Shown: one piece after another, positions 26,242 to 34,789 of the stretch
Position numbering within the stretch: position 1 is the first letter of the stretch
Layout: every line of letters begins with the position of its first letter
Assembly (NCBI RefSeq): GCF_030645335.1
Contig: NZ_JAUSNH010000084.1
Span: forward strand, 1 to 40,968
Source: Lacisediminimonas sp.
GTDB taxonomy: Bacteria > Pseudomonadota > Gammaproteobacteria > Burkholderiales > Burkholderiaceae_D
Length of the DNA: 40,968 nt
Direction of reading: 5' to 3'
Program-made: the position numbers and the translations under genes
The notes under the pieces: model-generated
What the model saw: the letters and a program-made list of their open reading frames with translations, nothing else
What the model was told of the DNA's origin: nothing
Databases searched by the model: none

Positions 26242-26979
26242 ATGCCTCAAGGTCGCGCACTCGCATCGGCTGCTGCACAGACGGCGCCTGCCCGTCGGCG
26301 GCTGTCCGTCGAAGAGCGCGAGAAGCAGATCCTGCAAGGGGCAATCGCTTTTTTCTCGGTACACGGCCTGGACGGCCAGATGCGGGTACTGGCCAAGGAA
26401 ATCGGCATTACCCACGCCTTGCTGTACCACTACTTTCCGACCAAGCAAGCCTTGCTGGAGCGCGTCTACTACGAATTGTTCGAAGGCCGCTGGAAGCCCG
26501 AGTGGGAAAAACTGCTCGACGACCGCCGTCTCGATCCGCAGGACAAAATGGTCCGCTTCTACTCGGACTACGCCGGAACGATACTCAACCGCGATTTCGT
26601 GCGCATCTTCATTTTTTCCGGGCTGTCGGACCACTACATCACGGATCGTTTTTTTGCGCTGCTGCGCGAGCGTCTGTTCCCGCGCCTGGTGCGCGAGACC
26701 CGCCGCTACTGCGGCAGCACGTCCCGGTCGAAGCCGAGCGCAAGGGAGCTGGAACTGCTGATGGGCCTGCATGGCGGCATTTTTTATACCGCCGTGCGGC
26801 GCTGGATCTATGGCCAGCCGGTGCACGGCGCAGAAGCGACCGAGCATGATGAAATTTATATTGCCGATCGGGTCCACGCCTACCTGTGGTCGGCGGCGCA
26901 AGTGCTGAAAGAAACTGGCCGCGCGGCCAGGAAGAAACCGGCGGCAAGCGCCGGCAACCGAATCCTGAAAGGAAAATGA
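26242..26979 (+). CDS. TetR/AcrR-family transcriptional regulator
   Basis: This 245-residue regulator has an N-terminal HTH within residues 25-75 (ILQGAIAFFSVHGLDGQMRVLAKEIGITHALLYHYFPTKQALLERVY), the standard TetR recognition pattern. The helical C-terminal ligand domain is not similar to any class I can name. It has a basic N-terminal tail of about 20 residues and a Lys/Arg-rich end. It heads the rightward unit (one base before the VOC gene), with AAGGAG close to its ATG, and faces the leftward Mo-hydroxylase operon. The palindrome at 26169-26188 is its probable operator, which would let one effector control both directions. Confidence 0.9.
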   Translation: MPQGRALASAAAQTAPARRRLSVEEREKQILQGAIAFFSVHGLDGQMRVLAKEIGITHALLYHYFPTKQALLERVYYELFEGRWKPEWEKLLDDRRLDPQDKMVRFYSDYAGTILNRDFVRIFIFSGLSDHYITDRFFALLRERLFPRLVRETRRYCGSTSRSKPSARELELLMGLHGGIFYTAVRRWIYGQPVHGAEATEHDEIYIADRVHAYLWSAAQVLKETGRAARKKPAASAGNRILKGK

Positions 26980-26980
26980 C

Positions 26981-27445
26981 ATGGCACTGACACTGAACCA
27001 TTTCTCGATCCGCAGCATGGACCTGGAGTCTTGCCGCGCGTTCTACGTGGACGTGCTGGGACTGACCGTCGGCCCGCGCCCGCCCTTTCCGTTCCCCGGA
27101 ATCTGGCTGTACCGCGGCGACCATGCGGATTACTACAATGCCGTGGTCCACATCATCGGCATCGACCCCAACGACCCGGAGGGTCTGAAGAAATACCTGG
27201 GCGACCGTGATCCCTCGCAGTTGAGCGGAACCGGCACCATCGATCACATCGCGTTTTTTGCCGAAGGGCTGTCCGCCATGCTCGAGCATCTGCGCAAGCT
27301 CGGCATTGCCGCCCGCGAGCGCACGGTGCCCAGCATCGGCCTGCACCAGGTATTCCTGGACGACCCGAATGGCGTCGTGATCGAACTGAACTATCCTGCC
27401 GCCGAAAAAACGGCCCTCGACGCCCAGCGCTCGCAGGTAGCCTGA
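26981..27445 (+). CDS. VOC-superfamily (glyoxalase/dioxygenase-fold) protein
   Basis: This 154-residue protein has two beta-alpha-beta-beta-beta modules. H7, H89 and E135 sit in the positions of the usual His-His-Glu metal site (LNHFSIR, TIDHIAFF and DDPNGVVIELNY). It is therefore probably a metal-dependent isomerase, hydrolase or dioxygenase rather than a binding protein. It starts one base after the TetR gene and ends one base before the flavin monooxygenase, each junction reading TGACATG. Within this unit it may process the ring-hydroxylated product, but the reaction cannot be told from the sequence. Single-module extradiol dioxygenases and glyoxalases look alike at this level. Confidence 0.85.
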   Translation: MALTLNHFSIRSMDLESCRAFYVDVLGLTVGPRPPFPFPGIWLYRGDHADYYNAVVHIIGIDPNDPEGLKKYLGDRDPSQLSGTGTIDHIAFFAEGLSAMLEHLRKLGIAARERTVPSIGLHQVFLDDPNGVVIELNYPAAEKTALDAQRSQVA

Positions 27446-27446
27446 C

Positions 27447-28649
27447 ATGGCGCGCATCCTGGTTGCCGGCGGATCGCTGGGCGGGCTGTTCGCCGCCAAT
27501 ATCCTGTTGCGGGAGGGGCATGATGTCCTCGTGCTGGAGAAGGCGACCGAATCGCTGGACGGCCGTGGCGCGGGCATTGTCACCCACAAGGCCCTGGAAC
27601 GCGGCTTGCTGCGCGCCGGCGCCCGTGTCGACGACACGCTGGGCGTGCGCATCCAGGGCCGGGTGTCGCTGCAAACCGATGGCACACCGGACGTGACCCT
27701 GGCCTTGCCGCAGGTGCTGACGTCCTGGAGCCGCCTGTATCACCTGTTGCATGAAGTGCTGCCGCCGGCGAACTATGTGCAGGGCGCCAGCGTGAAATCC
27801 GTCACCCAGGACGAGCACAGTGTGATGGTGCAGTGCGAAGACGGCCGCAGTTTCAGCGGCGAGCTACTGGTGGCGTCGGACGGCATTCGCTCTGCCGTGC
27901 GCGCGCAGTATGCGCCGCAGGTGCAGCCGGAATATGCCGGCTATGTCGCCTGGCGCGGCGTCTGCGACGAGTCGCTGCTGTCCAAGTTCACGCTCGATTC
28001 GGTGTTCGAGCGCTTCGGCTTCGGCCTGCCGCCGGGCGAACAGTTGATTGGTTATCCGGTCGCTGGCGCCGGCAACTCCACCCAGCGCGGCAAGCGTCGC
28101 TATAACTTCGTCTGGTATCGGCCGGCCGTCGCGCCCGATGGGCTCAATGCCTTGCTGACCGATGCCGACGGCAAGCTCTATCCGCTGGGTATACCGCCCA
28201 ACAAGGTGGCATGGCGCAACGTGGCGGCAATGCGGGAAGCCGGGCGCCGGCTGCTGGCGCCGCAGTTCGCTGAAATTCTGGAAAAGACCGCCCTGCCCTT
28301 CCTGCAGCCCATTTACGATGTGTACTCGGAACAGATCGCCTTCGGTCGCGTGATGTTGATGGGCGACGCCGCATTTGTTGCCCGGCCGCATTGCGGCATG
28401 GGCGTGACAAAAGCTGCGCAGGACGGCGGCGCGATTGCCGACGCCATCGCCCGTCATGGCGCAACACCGGCGGCCGGCCAGGCTTACCAGGCGGCGCGGC
28501 TGCAGCCTTGCCAGGATGTGATCCGGCTGGCGCGCGGCTTGGGCGCCTACATGCAGTCGCAGACCGGCAGCCGCAAGGGAAGCGTCGCGCGCAGCGACGA
28601 AAAAGTGGTGCGTGAAACCGCAGTCGATCCCAGCGAGGCGACGGTATGA
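27447..28649 (+). CDS. FAD-dependent aromatic hydroxylase, 2,6-dihydroxypyridine 3-monooxygenase-like
   Basis: This 400-residue group A flavin monooxygenase has the dinucleotide motif VAGGSLGGLFAANILLREG (about residues 6-24), the DG motif LLVASDGIRSAVR and the GD motif GRVMLMGDAAFVARPHCGMG. The middle segments EYAGYVAWRGV, LIGYPVAG and YNFVWYRPV resemble 2,6-dihydroxypyridine 3-hydroxylase (DHPH) of nicotine degraders more than p-hydroxybenzoate or salicylate hydroxylases. It would insert one oxygen atom into a hydroxylated ring using NAD(P)H. Next to a Mo hydroxylase, which makes hydroxy-heterocycles, this fits a two-step pathway. The substrate is not proven. The start is one base after the VOC stop. 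Confidence 0.82.
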   Translation: MARILVAGGSLGGLFAANILLREGHDVLVLEKATESLDGRGAGIVTHKALERGLLRAGARVDDTLGVRIQGRVSLQTDGTPDVTLALPQVLTSWSRLYHLLHEVLPPANYVQGASVKSVTQDEHSVMVQCEDGRSFSGELLVASDGIRSAVRAQYAPQVQPEYAGYVAWRGVCDESLLSKFTLDSVFERFGFGLPPGEQLIGYPVAGAGNSTQRGKRRYNFVWYRPAVAPDGLNALLTDADGKLYPLGIPPNKVAWRNVAAMREAGRRLLAPQFAEILEKTALPFLQPIYDVYSEQIAFGRVMLMGDAAFVARPHCGMGVTKAAQDGGAIADAIARHGATPAAGQAYQAARLQPCQDVIRLARGLGAYMQSQTGSRKGSVARSDEKVVRETAVDPSEATV

Positions 28650-28871
28650 GCCCGGAAAATCCGTAGCCAATCCGGGTGCATCGACAGGACCAGTCAATGA
28701 GGAAAAGTGGCAATGCAAGGCAGACGTAAATGACGGGGCAACAAAATCAGCAAGCAATGGCATGGAAGCAGCAGACAGCAAACAGCAATAAAGCGCAGTG
28801 CAAGCAATGAGCCAGCACCAGTACAGCAACCCAGCGCACTAAAACATCATCGACCAATCGAGGAGACAAAC
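28650..28871 (+). other. T-poor leader ahead of the ABC-importer binding protein
   Basis: This 222-bp gap precedes the substrate-binding-protein gene. From about 28730 to 28845 it is very poor in T and rich in CAA/AGCAA words, so the RNA would be unstructured. No gene, hairpin or clear promoter was found. GGAG lies just before the next ATG. Confidence 0.4.
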
Positions 28872-30113
28872 ATGACGCAATCCACACCCAACAAGAATCG
28901 CCGCATGGTGGTAGGCGCGGGCCTTGCCGCCGCCACTTCGCCACTCTGGTTCAATATTGCACGGGCGCAGGCGGCCCCGATCCGTATCGGTTTTCCGGTA
29001 CCGCTGACCGGCGCTTTTTCGGCTGAGGCACAGGACCAGGTGCGTGCCGCCGAACTCGCGGTCAAGGAATGGAATGCCGCTGGCGGCTATAACGGCCGCA
29101 AGGCGGAACTGCTGGTGCGCGACGACAAGCTGAACCCGGGCGAAGCCGCCACCCGTACGCTGGAACTGATTGAAAAAGACAAAGCCGACTTCATCGTCGG
29201 CTCGCTGTCGGCAGCGACCCAGTTGTCGATCAATGCCGTCACGCGGGCGCGCAAGGTGCTGTTCAATTCGATCAGCCAGTCCGACGCCATCAATGAAGCC
29301 AAGGACTGGAGCCTGTACACCTTCCATGAGGCGCTCAACCCGCACATGACGGCCGGCGCCGTGGCCCGCTATGCATTCCCCAAATTCGGCAAGAACGTAG
29401 TCTACCTGACTGCCGACTATGCCTATGGCCATGAAATGGTGCGCGGCTTCCAGCGTGCCGGCCAGGCATTCGGCGCCAAGACACTGGCCGATATCCGCCA
29501 TCCGATCGGCACAGCGGACTACTCTGCCTTCCTGCCGCGCATCCAGGCACTGAATCCGGACATCATCGTGCTGTGCAACTTCGGACGCGACCTGGTCAAC
29601 TCGGCCAAGCAGATCACCGACTTCGGCCTCAAAGCCAAGGCGAAGGTCATTACGCCAGTGCTGCTGTACACGGCACGCCAGGCCGGCGGCGCGGATGCAT
29701 TTGAAGGCATTCTCGGCGGCACTTCCTACTACTGGGGCATGGAAAGCACGATCCCGAGCGCCAAGGCCTTCAACGACAAGTTCCGCAAAGCCTACGGTGG
29801 CGCCGTGCCATCCGACTATGGCGCATTGGGTTATGCCGGCATCCGCAGCGTGCTGCAGGCCGTGCAGAACGCCAAGGCAACCGACTCGCAACGGGTCAGC
29901 ATTGCGCTGCGCCAGTTGCGCTATGACTGGTACAAGGGTGAGCAGTTCTACCGCAAGTGCGACCATCAGTCGGTGCAGTCGGTGATCATCGTCGAGTCCA
30001 AGTCCAAGAACATGAAGGACAAGTACGACGTGTTCAATGTCCTGTCGATCGAAAAGCCTGACGAGAAGAACCTGCGCAGCTGCGAAGAGCTCGGCCACAA
30101 AGTCACCACCTGA
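28872..30113 (+). CDS. Liv-type ABC transporter substrate-binding protein
   Basis: This 413-residue periplasmic binding protein has an N-terminal signal with twin arginines (KNRRMVVGAGLAAATSPLWFNIARAQA), so Tat export is possible. The mature part starts PIRIGFPVPLTGAFSAEAQDQVRAAELAVKEWNAAGG, the hallmark of the leucine/isoleucine/valine-binding fold. It delivers the substrate to the permeases encoded next. Liv-type members transport not only amino acids but also amides and aromatic acids, and the catabolic genes just upstream suggest an aromatic or heterocyclic acid. GGAG sits six bases before the ATG. Confidence 0.92.
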   Translation: MTQSTPNKNRRMVVGAGLAAATSPLWFNIARAQAAPIRIGFPVPLTGAFSAEAQDQVRAAELAVKEWNAAGGYNGRKAELLVRDDKLNPGEAATRTLELIEKDKADFIVGSLSAATQLSINAVTRARKVLFNSISQSDAINEAKDWSLYTFHEALNPHMTAGAVARYAFPKFGKNVVYLTADYAYGHEMVRGFQRAGQAFGAKTLADIRHPIGTADYSAFLPRIQALNPDIIVLCNFGRDLVNSAKQITDFGLKAKAKVITPVLLYTARQAGGADAFEGILGGTSYYWGMESTIPSAKAFNDKFRKAYGGAVPSDYGALGYAGIRSVLQAVQNAKATDSQRVSIALRQLRYDWYKGEQFYRKCDHQSVQSVIIVESKSKNMKDKYDVFNVLSIEKPDEKNLRSCEELGHKVTT

Positions 30114-30139
30114 TCCACATAGCCGGGGAGGAAACCACA

Positions 30140-31024
30140 ATGGGTGAAATCACGCTCTCGCTGCTGGCGGCGCAACTGATGACCGGCATCGCGCTGGGCG
30201 CGGTCTATGCTTTGCTGGCGATCGGCCTGTCATTGATATTCGGCATGCTGACCGTCGTCAATTTTGCCCATGGCGCGTTTTTCATGGTGGGCGCCTTCCT
30301 CGGCGTCTATTTCCTGGGGCTGACCGGCAGTTTCTGGTTCAGCCTGGTGCTCACGCCATTGGCGGTCGGCGCAATCGGCCTGCTGACCGAGCGCTTCCTG
30401 GTGCGCCCGCTGTATGGGCGCGGCATCGACTACCCCTTGCTGCTGACCTTCGGCCTGTCGTGGGTGATGATCGAAGCGATGCGCGTGCTGTTCGGCATTG
30501 AAGGTGTGCCCACTTCGACGCCGGCGGCGCTGCGCGGCGCGGTCAACCTGGGCTTTGGCCATTTTCCGCTGTACCGCCTGTTCCTGATCGGCGCCACGGC
30601 CGTGGTGATCCTGGGCTTGTACCTGTTCATCGAAAAAACCCGCTTCGGGCTGATCGTGCGGGCCGGTTCGCGCGATCCGGAAATCGTGCGGGTGCTGGGC
30701 ATCGACGTCGCGCGCGTGTGGTTGATCGTGTTCGGCATCGGCACCGCCATCGCCGGGCTGTCGGGCATCCTGGCGGCGCCGACACGGGCGGTCAATCCTG
30801 AGATGGGGATACCGATCCTGGCCGAGTCATTCGTCGTGACCGTGGTCGGCGGCATGGGTTCGCTGCCGGGCGCCGTCATCGCCGGCTTGCTGGTGGGCGT
30901 GGTGTTCAGCATGACCTCGCTGTTTGCGCCGGACTTGGCCGAGCTCTCGATCTTCGTCCTGATGGCGGTGGTGCTGCTGATCCGCCCGCAAGGATTTTTC
31001 GGCAAAGCCGGACTGATGAGTTAA
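30140..31024 (+). CDS. ABC transporter permease, LivH-like
   Basis: This 294-residue inner-membrane permease has eight or so hydrophobic helices and the LivH motif GAVYALLAIGLSLIFGMLTVVNFAHGAFFMVGAF near its start. Toward the end it has VVTVVGGMGSLPGAVIAGLLVG, the EAA-like loop that contacts the ATPases. It forms the transmembrane channel with the next gene. GGGGAGGAAA precedes the ATG, and it lies 26 bp after the binding-protein gene. Confidence 0.93.
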   Translation: MGEITLSLLAAQLMTGIALGAVYALLAIGLSLIFGMLTVVNFAHGAFFMVGAFLGVYFLGLTGSFWFSLVLTPLAVGAIGLLTERFLVRPLYGRGIDYPLLLTFGLSWVMIEAMRVLFGIEGVPTSTPAALRGAVNLGFGHFPLYRLFLIGATAVVILGLYLFIEKTRFGLIVRAGSRDPEIVRVLGIDVARVWLIVFGIGTAIAGLSGILAAPTRAVNPEMGIPILAESFVVTVVGGMGSLPGAVIAGLLVGVVFSMTSLFAPDLAELSIFVLMAVVLLIRPQGFFGKAGLMS

Positions 31025-31027
31025 CCG

Positions 31028-32059
31028 ATGCGCTCCTTCATTCACCTGATCGCCCGTCACCGTGTGGCAGCCGTGCTGCTGTTCCTGCTGGTATTCCCCT
31101 TGATCATGCCGTACGAGGCGCTGGCGATCAACATCATGATCTTCGGCCTGTTCGCGGTCGGCCTGAACCTGCTGTTCGGCTATACCGGCATGCTGTCCTT
31201 CGGCCACGCCGCGTTCTTTGGCGTGGGCAGCTACCTGACCGGCATTGCGATGGTCCACTTCCAGATGAACTGGATACTGGCCATCGGCGTGGGCGTGCTC
31301 GGTTCGCTGATCGTGGGCGCCATCGTCGGCTTCCTGGCGATCCGCACTCGCGGCATTTATTTTTCGATGGTGACGCTGGCGCTGGGACAGATCGTGTATT
31401 ACGCGTTCTACAAGGCCGAGCGCTGGACCGGCGGCGAAAATGGCCTGCGCGGCATCACGCTGGAAAAAATACACCTGGGCGGGATAGAGCTCGACTTCCT
31501 GCATCCGCTGACCAAGTACTACGTGCTGTTCGTTTTTGTCGCACTGGCGCTGTGGTTCGTGTCGCGGCTATTGAATTCGCCGTTTGGCGCCGTCATTGAA
31601 GCGATCCGCGAAAACGAAAAGCGCACCGCCGCCTGCGGCTTTGACGTCGCCCGCAGCAAATTGCTGGTGTTCGTGATTTCGGCCGGCATCTGCGGGCTGG
31701 CCGGCACGCTGCGCGCCCTGCACTTGTCGATCGTGCCAATCGATTCGCTGCACTATATCCAGTCCGGCCAGGGCATCATGATGAGCCTGTTGGGCGGCAT
31801 GGGCTCCTTCTTCGGCCCCTTCGTTGGCGCAGCGGTGTTCCTGTACCTGGAAGATGTGGTGACCACCATGACGCGACACTGGATGGCCGTGGTCGGCCTG
31901 ATTTTCATGCTGTTCGTGCTGTTCTTCCCGAAAGGGATCTGGGGCAGCATCGTCGGCTGGGCGCTGCGCTACGCCGGGCCTGACGCGAAGCTGGAGGGTA
32001 CGCCAGGCCAGCATGCCGCTACCGGACATGCAGCCGATGCAACAGGAGCGGCGAAATGA
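31028..32059 (+). CDS. ABC transporter permease, LivM-like
   Basis: This 343-residue second permease has the LivM signature FAVGLNLLFGYTGMLSFGHAAFFGVGSYLTGI and the cytoplasmic loop IQSGQGIMMSLLGGMGSFFGPFVGAAVFLYLED. The last 30 residues are a small polar tail rich in Ala, Gly and His (AKLEGTPGQHAATGHAADATGAAK) beyond the usual end. It starts three bases after LivH, and its stop overlaps the LivG-like start as ATGA. Confidence 0.93.
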   Translation: MRSFIHLIARHRVAAVLLFLLVFPLIMPYEALAINIMIFGLFAVGLNLLFGYTGMLSFGHAAFFGVGSYLTGIAMVHFQMNWILAIGVGVLGSLIVGAIVGFLAIRTRGIYFSMVTLALGQIVYYAFYKAERWTGGENGLRGITLEKIHLGGIELDFLHPLTKYYVLFVFVALALWFVSRLLNSPFGAVIEAIRENEKRTAACGFDVARSKLLVFVISAGICGLAGTLRALHLSIVPIDSLHYIQSGQGIMMSLLGGMGSFFGPFVGAAVFLYLEDVVTTMTRHWMAVVGLIFMLFVLFFPKGIWGSIVGWALRYAGPDAKLEGTPGQHAATGHAADATGAAK

Positions 32060-32799
32060 GCGCGCCTATCCTTGAAGTGGAAGGCATCACGCAGCGTTTC
32101 GGCGGCTTTTGCGCGCTAAACGATATCAACGTCAGCTTCCAGCCCGGCAAACTGACCGCCATCATCGGTCCCAATGGCGCTGGCAAGAGTACCTTCTTCA
32201 ATGTCGTCAGCGGCGCGTTTGCACCGACAGCAGGACGCATCCGTTACCAGGGGCGCGACATTACCGGCCTGCCGCAACATGAATTCGCGCGCATCGGCAT
32301 TGCCAAGAGCTTCCAGATCACGAACGTCTTCAAGCAATTGTCCGCGCATGAAAATGTCCGCGTAGCCGCGCAGATGCGCAGCGCCCGCTTCTCGCTGTGG
32401 CGCTCGCGCTCTTCGCTGCAGGACTTGATCGACAAGGCCGACAGCCTGCTGGAACGGGTCGGCCTGGCCTCGGTGCGCAACCGGCCCGCCGCCGACCTGG
32501 CGCACGGCCAGCAAAGGGCGCTGGAAATCGCGATGGCGCTGGCTTGCGATCCGACGCTATTGCTGATGGACGAACCTACCGCTGGCATGTCGCCGCAGGA
32601 AACCACGGTGATGATGTCGCTGATCACGTCGCTGGCGCAAGAGCGCACCGTGATCCTGGTGGAGCACAAGATGAAGCTGGTGATGGGCATCTGCGAACGC
32701 CTGATCGTGTTGCATCATGGCGAATTTCTGGCGGAGGGCACGCCGGATGAAATCCGCGCCAATAGCGAAGTCAAGCGCGTGTACCTGGGACAGAACTAA
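32056..32799 (+). CDS. ABC transporter ATPase, LivG-like
   Basis: This 247-residue ATPase has Walker A GPNGAGKST, a signature of the LivG type (LAHGQQRALEIAMAL instead of LSGGQ), Walker B LLLMDEPTAGM and the LivG-specific C-terminus with VEHKMKLVMGICERLIVLHHGEFLAEGTPDEI. It powers the importer together with the following LivF-like protein. The start overlaps the LivM stop. Confidence 0.94.
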   Translation: MSAPILEVEGITQRFGGFCALNDINVSFQPGKLTAIIGPNGAGKSTFFNVVSGAFAPTAGRIRYQGRDITGLPQHEFARIGIAKSFQITNVFKQLSAHENVRVAAQMRSARFSLWRSRSSLQDLIDKADSLLERVGLASVRNRPAADLAHGQQRALEIAMALACDPTLLLMDEPTAGMSPQETTVMMSLITSLAQERTVILVEHKMKLVMGICERLIVLHHGEFLAEGTPDEIRANSEVKRVYLGQN

Positions 32800-32807
32800 G
32801 GAAACCC

Positions 32808-33512
32808 ATGCTCAAGGTCAATCAACTCAACGCCTGGTACGACCGCAGCCATGTGGTCCAGGACATTTCGTTTGAAGTGCGTCCCGGCGAGATCGTCACG
32901 CTGATGGGCCGCAATGGCGCCGGCAAGACCACCACCCTGCGCACGATCATGGGACTGGTTGCCAAACGCAGCGGCAGTGTCGTGTTCGACGGCCATGAAT
33001 GCCTGGCGCAACCGGCGCACACGCGCTTTCATCTCGGCCTGGCTTATGTGCCGGAAGACCGCAAGATCGTGCCCGGGTTGACGGTGCGCGAGAACTTGCA
33101 GCTTGGCCTGATCGCCAAAGCCGGACGCAACCAGGTGGCGGAAATGATCGACGAAATTGCCGAGATATTTCCGCGCCTGAAAGAACGGCTCGACCAGGAC
33201 GGCACATCGATGTCGGGCGGTGAACAGCAAATGCTGGCGATTGCCCGCGCCATGATGGCCAGGCCAAAGATGATCCTGCTGGATGAACCGTCGGAAGGCA
33301 TCATGCCGATCCTGGTGGATGAAATGTTCGGACTTTTCCGACGCATGAAGCAGCAAGGAACGACGATCCTGCTGGTCGAGCAGAATGTCGAACGTGCGCT
33401 ATCGGTATCGGATCGGGCGTATATCCTCGACCAGGGGCAGATTGTGCATTCCGGCGATGCGCACGAGCTGTTGGCGAATCAGGAAATCCAGGAGAAGTAT
33501 TGCGCGGTCTAA
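32808..33512 (+). CDS. ABC transporter ATPase, LivF-like
   Basis: This 234-residue second ATPase of the Liv-type importer has Walker A GRNGAGKTTT, signature MSGGEQQMLAIARAM and Walker B MILLDEPSEGI, followed by ILLVEQNVERALSVSDRAYILDQGQI, the LivF family ending. It begins eight bases after the LivG-like gene with AAGGAA upstream, and completes the five-gene importer. No clear terminator follows in the 89 bp before the next gene. Confidence 0.94.
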   Translation: MLKVNQLNAWYDRSHVVQDISFEVRPGEIVTLMGRNGAGKTTTLRTIMGLVAKRSGSVVFDGHECLAQPAHTRFHLGLAYVPEDRKIVPGLTVRENLQLGLIAKAGRNQVAEMIDEIAEIFPRLKERLDQDGTSMSGGEQQMLAIARAMMARPKMILLDEPSEGIMPILVDEMFGLFRRMKQQGTTILLVEQNVERALSVSDRAYILDQGQIVHSGDAHELLANQEIQEKYCAV

Positions 33513-33601
33513 CCTCCTGAAAGGGCAGTCACCTCTGTTGCGAACCAGAACCGGGCCGGTCCAGCCGTTACCAAGGCCGCTTTCCCGATCTGGAGACTGC
33601 C

Positions 33602-34642
33602 TTGTTCAATCGCCCATCCCCTTCTTTCCCAAGCGCCGATTCGAGCCGCAACAGCCTGGTTTTTTCGTCGCATGGCCGCGCTAATCCGTCGCCGGAGCCA
33701 CCGCATGTATTGCAGGCGCTTAACCTCGATTTGCGGCGCGCCTTCCTGCTCAAGTATCTGGCTTGCGGCGGTGACAAGGAAGTCGCGATAAAGCTGCGCG
33801 GATGGGCCCGCATCACCCGCGCGCATCGCGCTGAAGTGATCGGCTTGCTGAACGAGCCGGACCAGATGCTCGTGAGCATTCACGCGACCTACAGGGCGCT
33901 TTCGCGCTCGGTGGACTTTACGGCGCTGCCCTGGAATTCTCGACTAACGGTCGAGCATCAGTTGAAGCAGCTGGCGACCGACTATTCTTCCCTGCATCTG
34001 GACATCGGCGAGGCCTCGCGCTGGTGGCACGCCGGGGTCTCGCATTTTGATGCGCTCGGCAAGTTTTTTTCCCAAACGAACCTGCGCAACCTGGTGCTCA
34101 ACTTTTCAGACATCCAGGCCGGCGACAGCGTGGTCAACGCCTGCCTGGCGCAACTGCGTCAAACAGCGGCTCGCGGCACAAGCGCAGCACCCGTCATGGC
34201 TCTGCACTGGCATCGCGCTGATATCGAAGGGCCAATTTTCGGTCTCCTGGATCAGCTAGCCGATGACCAGCACCTTGCAGACCGGTTCCGTCTGGTTTCC
34301 CTGGATGGGCTCAGGCTCGTGGTGCTGGACAATGCGCCGCTGGTATTTTCGGACGGGATGCTGCGGTATCTGGCCAGGAGCACCAAGTTGCGTTCGCTTT
34401 CCCTGCGCAAGATGCCAATTTCAGGACAACTCCCGCCCTTGCTCGCCGCCCTCGAACAGAATGATTCCGTAAACAAGCTCAACTTGGGGCGCTGCAACCT
34501 GGTCACCGCCGATGCCCGGCTGCTGGAAGCGTTCCTGTCTCGCCGAACCAGCATGCGGCTGGTGCTCGACGGCAACCTCATCGATCGCAATGATCCGATC
34601 TGGGAAAATCCGCGCGTGTCCGGTCGCCCCCCTGAAGATTGA
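33602..34642 (+). CDS. Orphan leucine-rich-repeat protein with TTG start
   Basis: This 346-residue protein belongs to no family I recognise. Residues 1-35 are Ser/Pro-rich and probably disordered. The middle is helical. The last third contains ribonuclease-inhibitor-like leucine-rich repeats, for example LRSLSLRKMPISGQLPPLLAAL and VNKLNLGRCNLVTADARLLEAF. No transmembrane segment or signal peptide is seen. GGAG is placed six bases ahead of a TTG, and no ATG occurs in the first 85 codons, so TTG is the likely start. A polar N-terminus plus LRRs is the layout of some type III effectors, but no secretion genes are nearby. It could be cotranscribed with the importer or independent. Confidence 0.65.
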   Translation: MFNRPSPSFPSADSSRNSLVFSSHGRANPSPEPPHVLQALNLDLRRAFLLKYLACGGDKEVAIKLRGWARITRAHRAEVIGLLNEPDQMLVSIHATYRALSRSVDFTALPWNSRLTVEHQLKQLATDYSSLHLDIGEASRWWHAGVSHFDALGKFFSQTNLRNLVLNFSDIQAGDSVVNACLAQLRQTAARGTSAAPVMALHWHRADIEGPIFGLLDQLADDQHLADRFRLVSLDGLRLVVLDNAPLVFSDGMLRYLARSTKLRSLSLRKMPISGQLPPLLAALEQNDSVNKLNLGRCNLVTADARLLEAFLSRRTSMRLVLDGNLIDRNDPIWENPRVSGRPPED

Positions 34643-34789
34643 CTGCGTGTGCTGCAGCCCATTGAACGGCGTGTGGCTTGCGCCTACGCGGTGCATGACA
34701 TGCAGCTGGCGCGGTATGGAGGGTTGGTGGGTCTAGCCGGAACCATCAGCGAGCAGGAATTGGCGTAGTGGCTCAGGTCCCGTCTGGAC

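Noticed and set aside
28839-30140. 433-codon open frame opposite the ABC binding protein
   Set aside because: It is antisense to a well-defined periplasmic binding protein and shows no family features.
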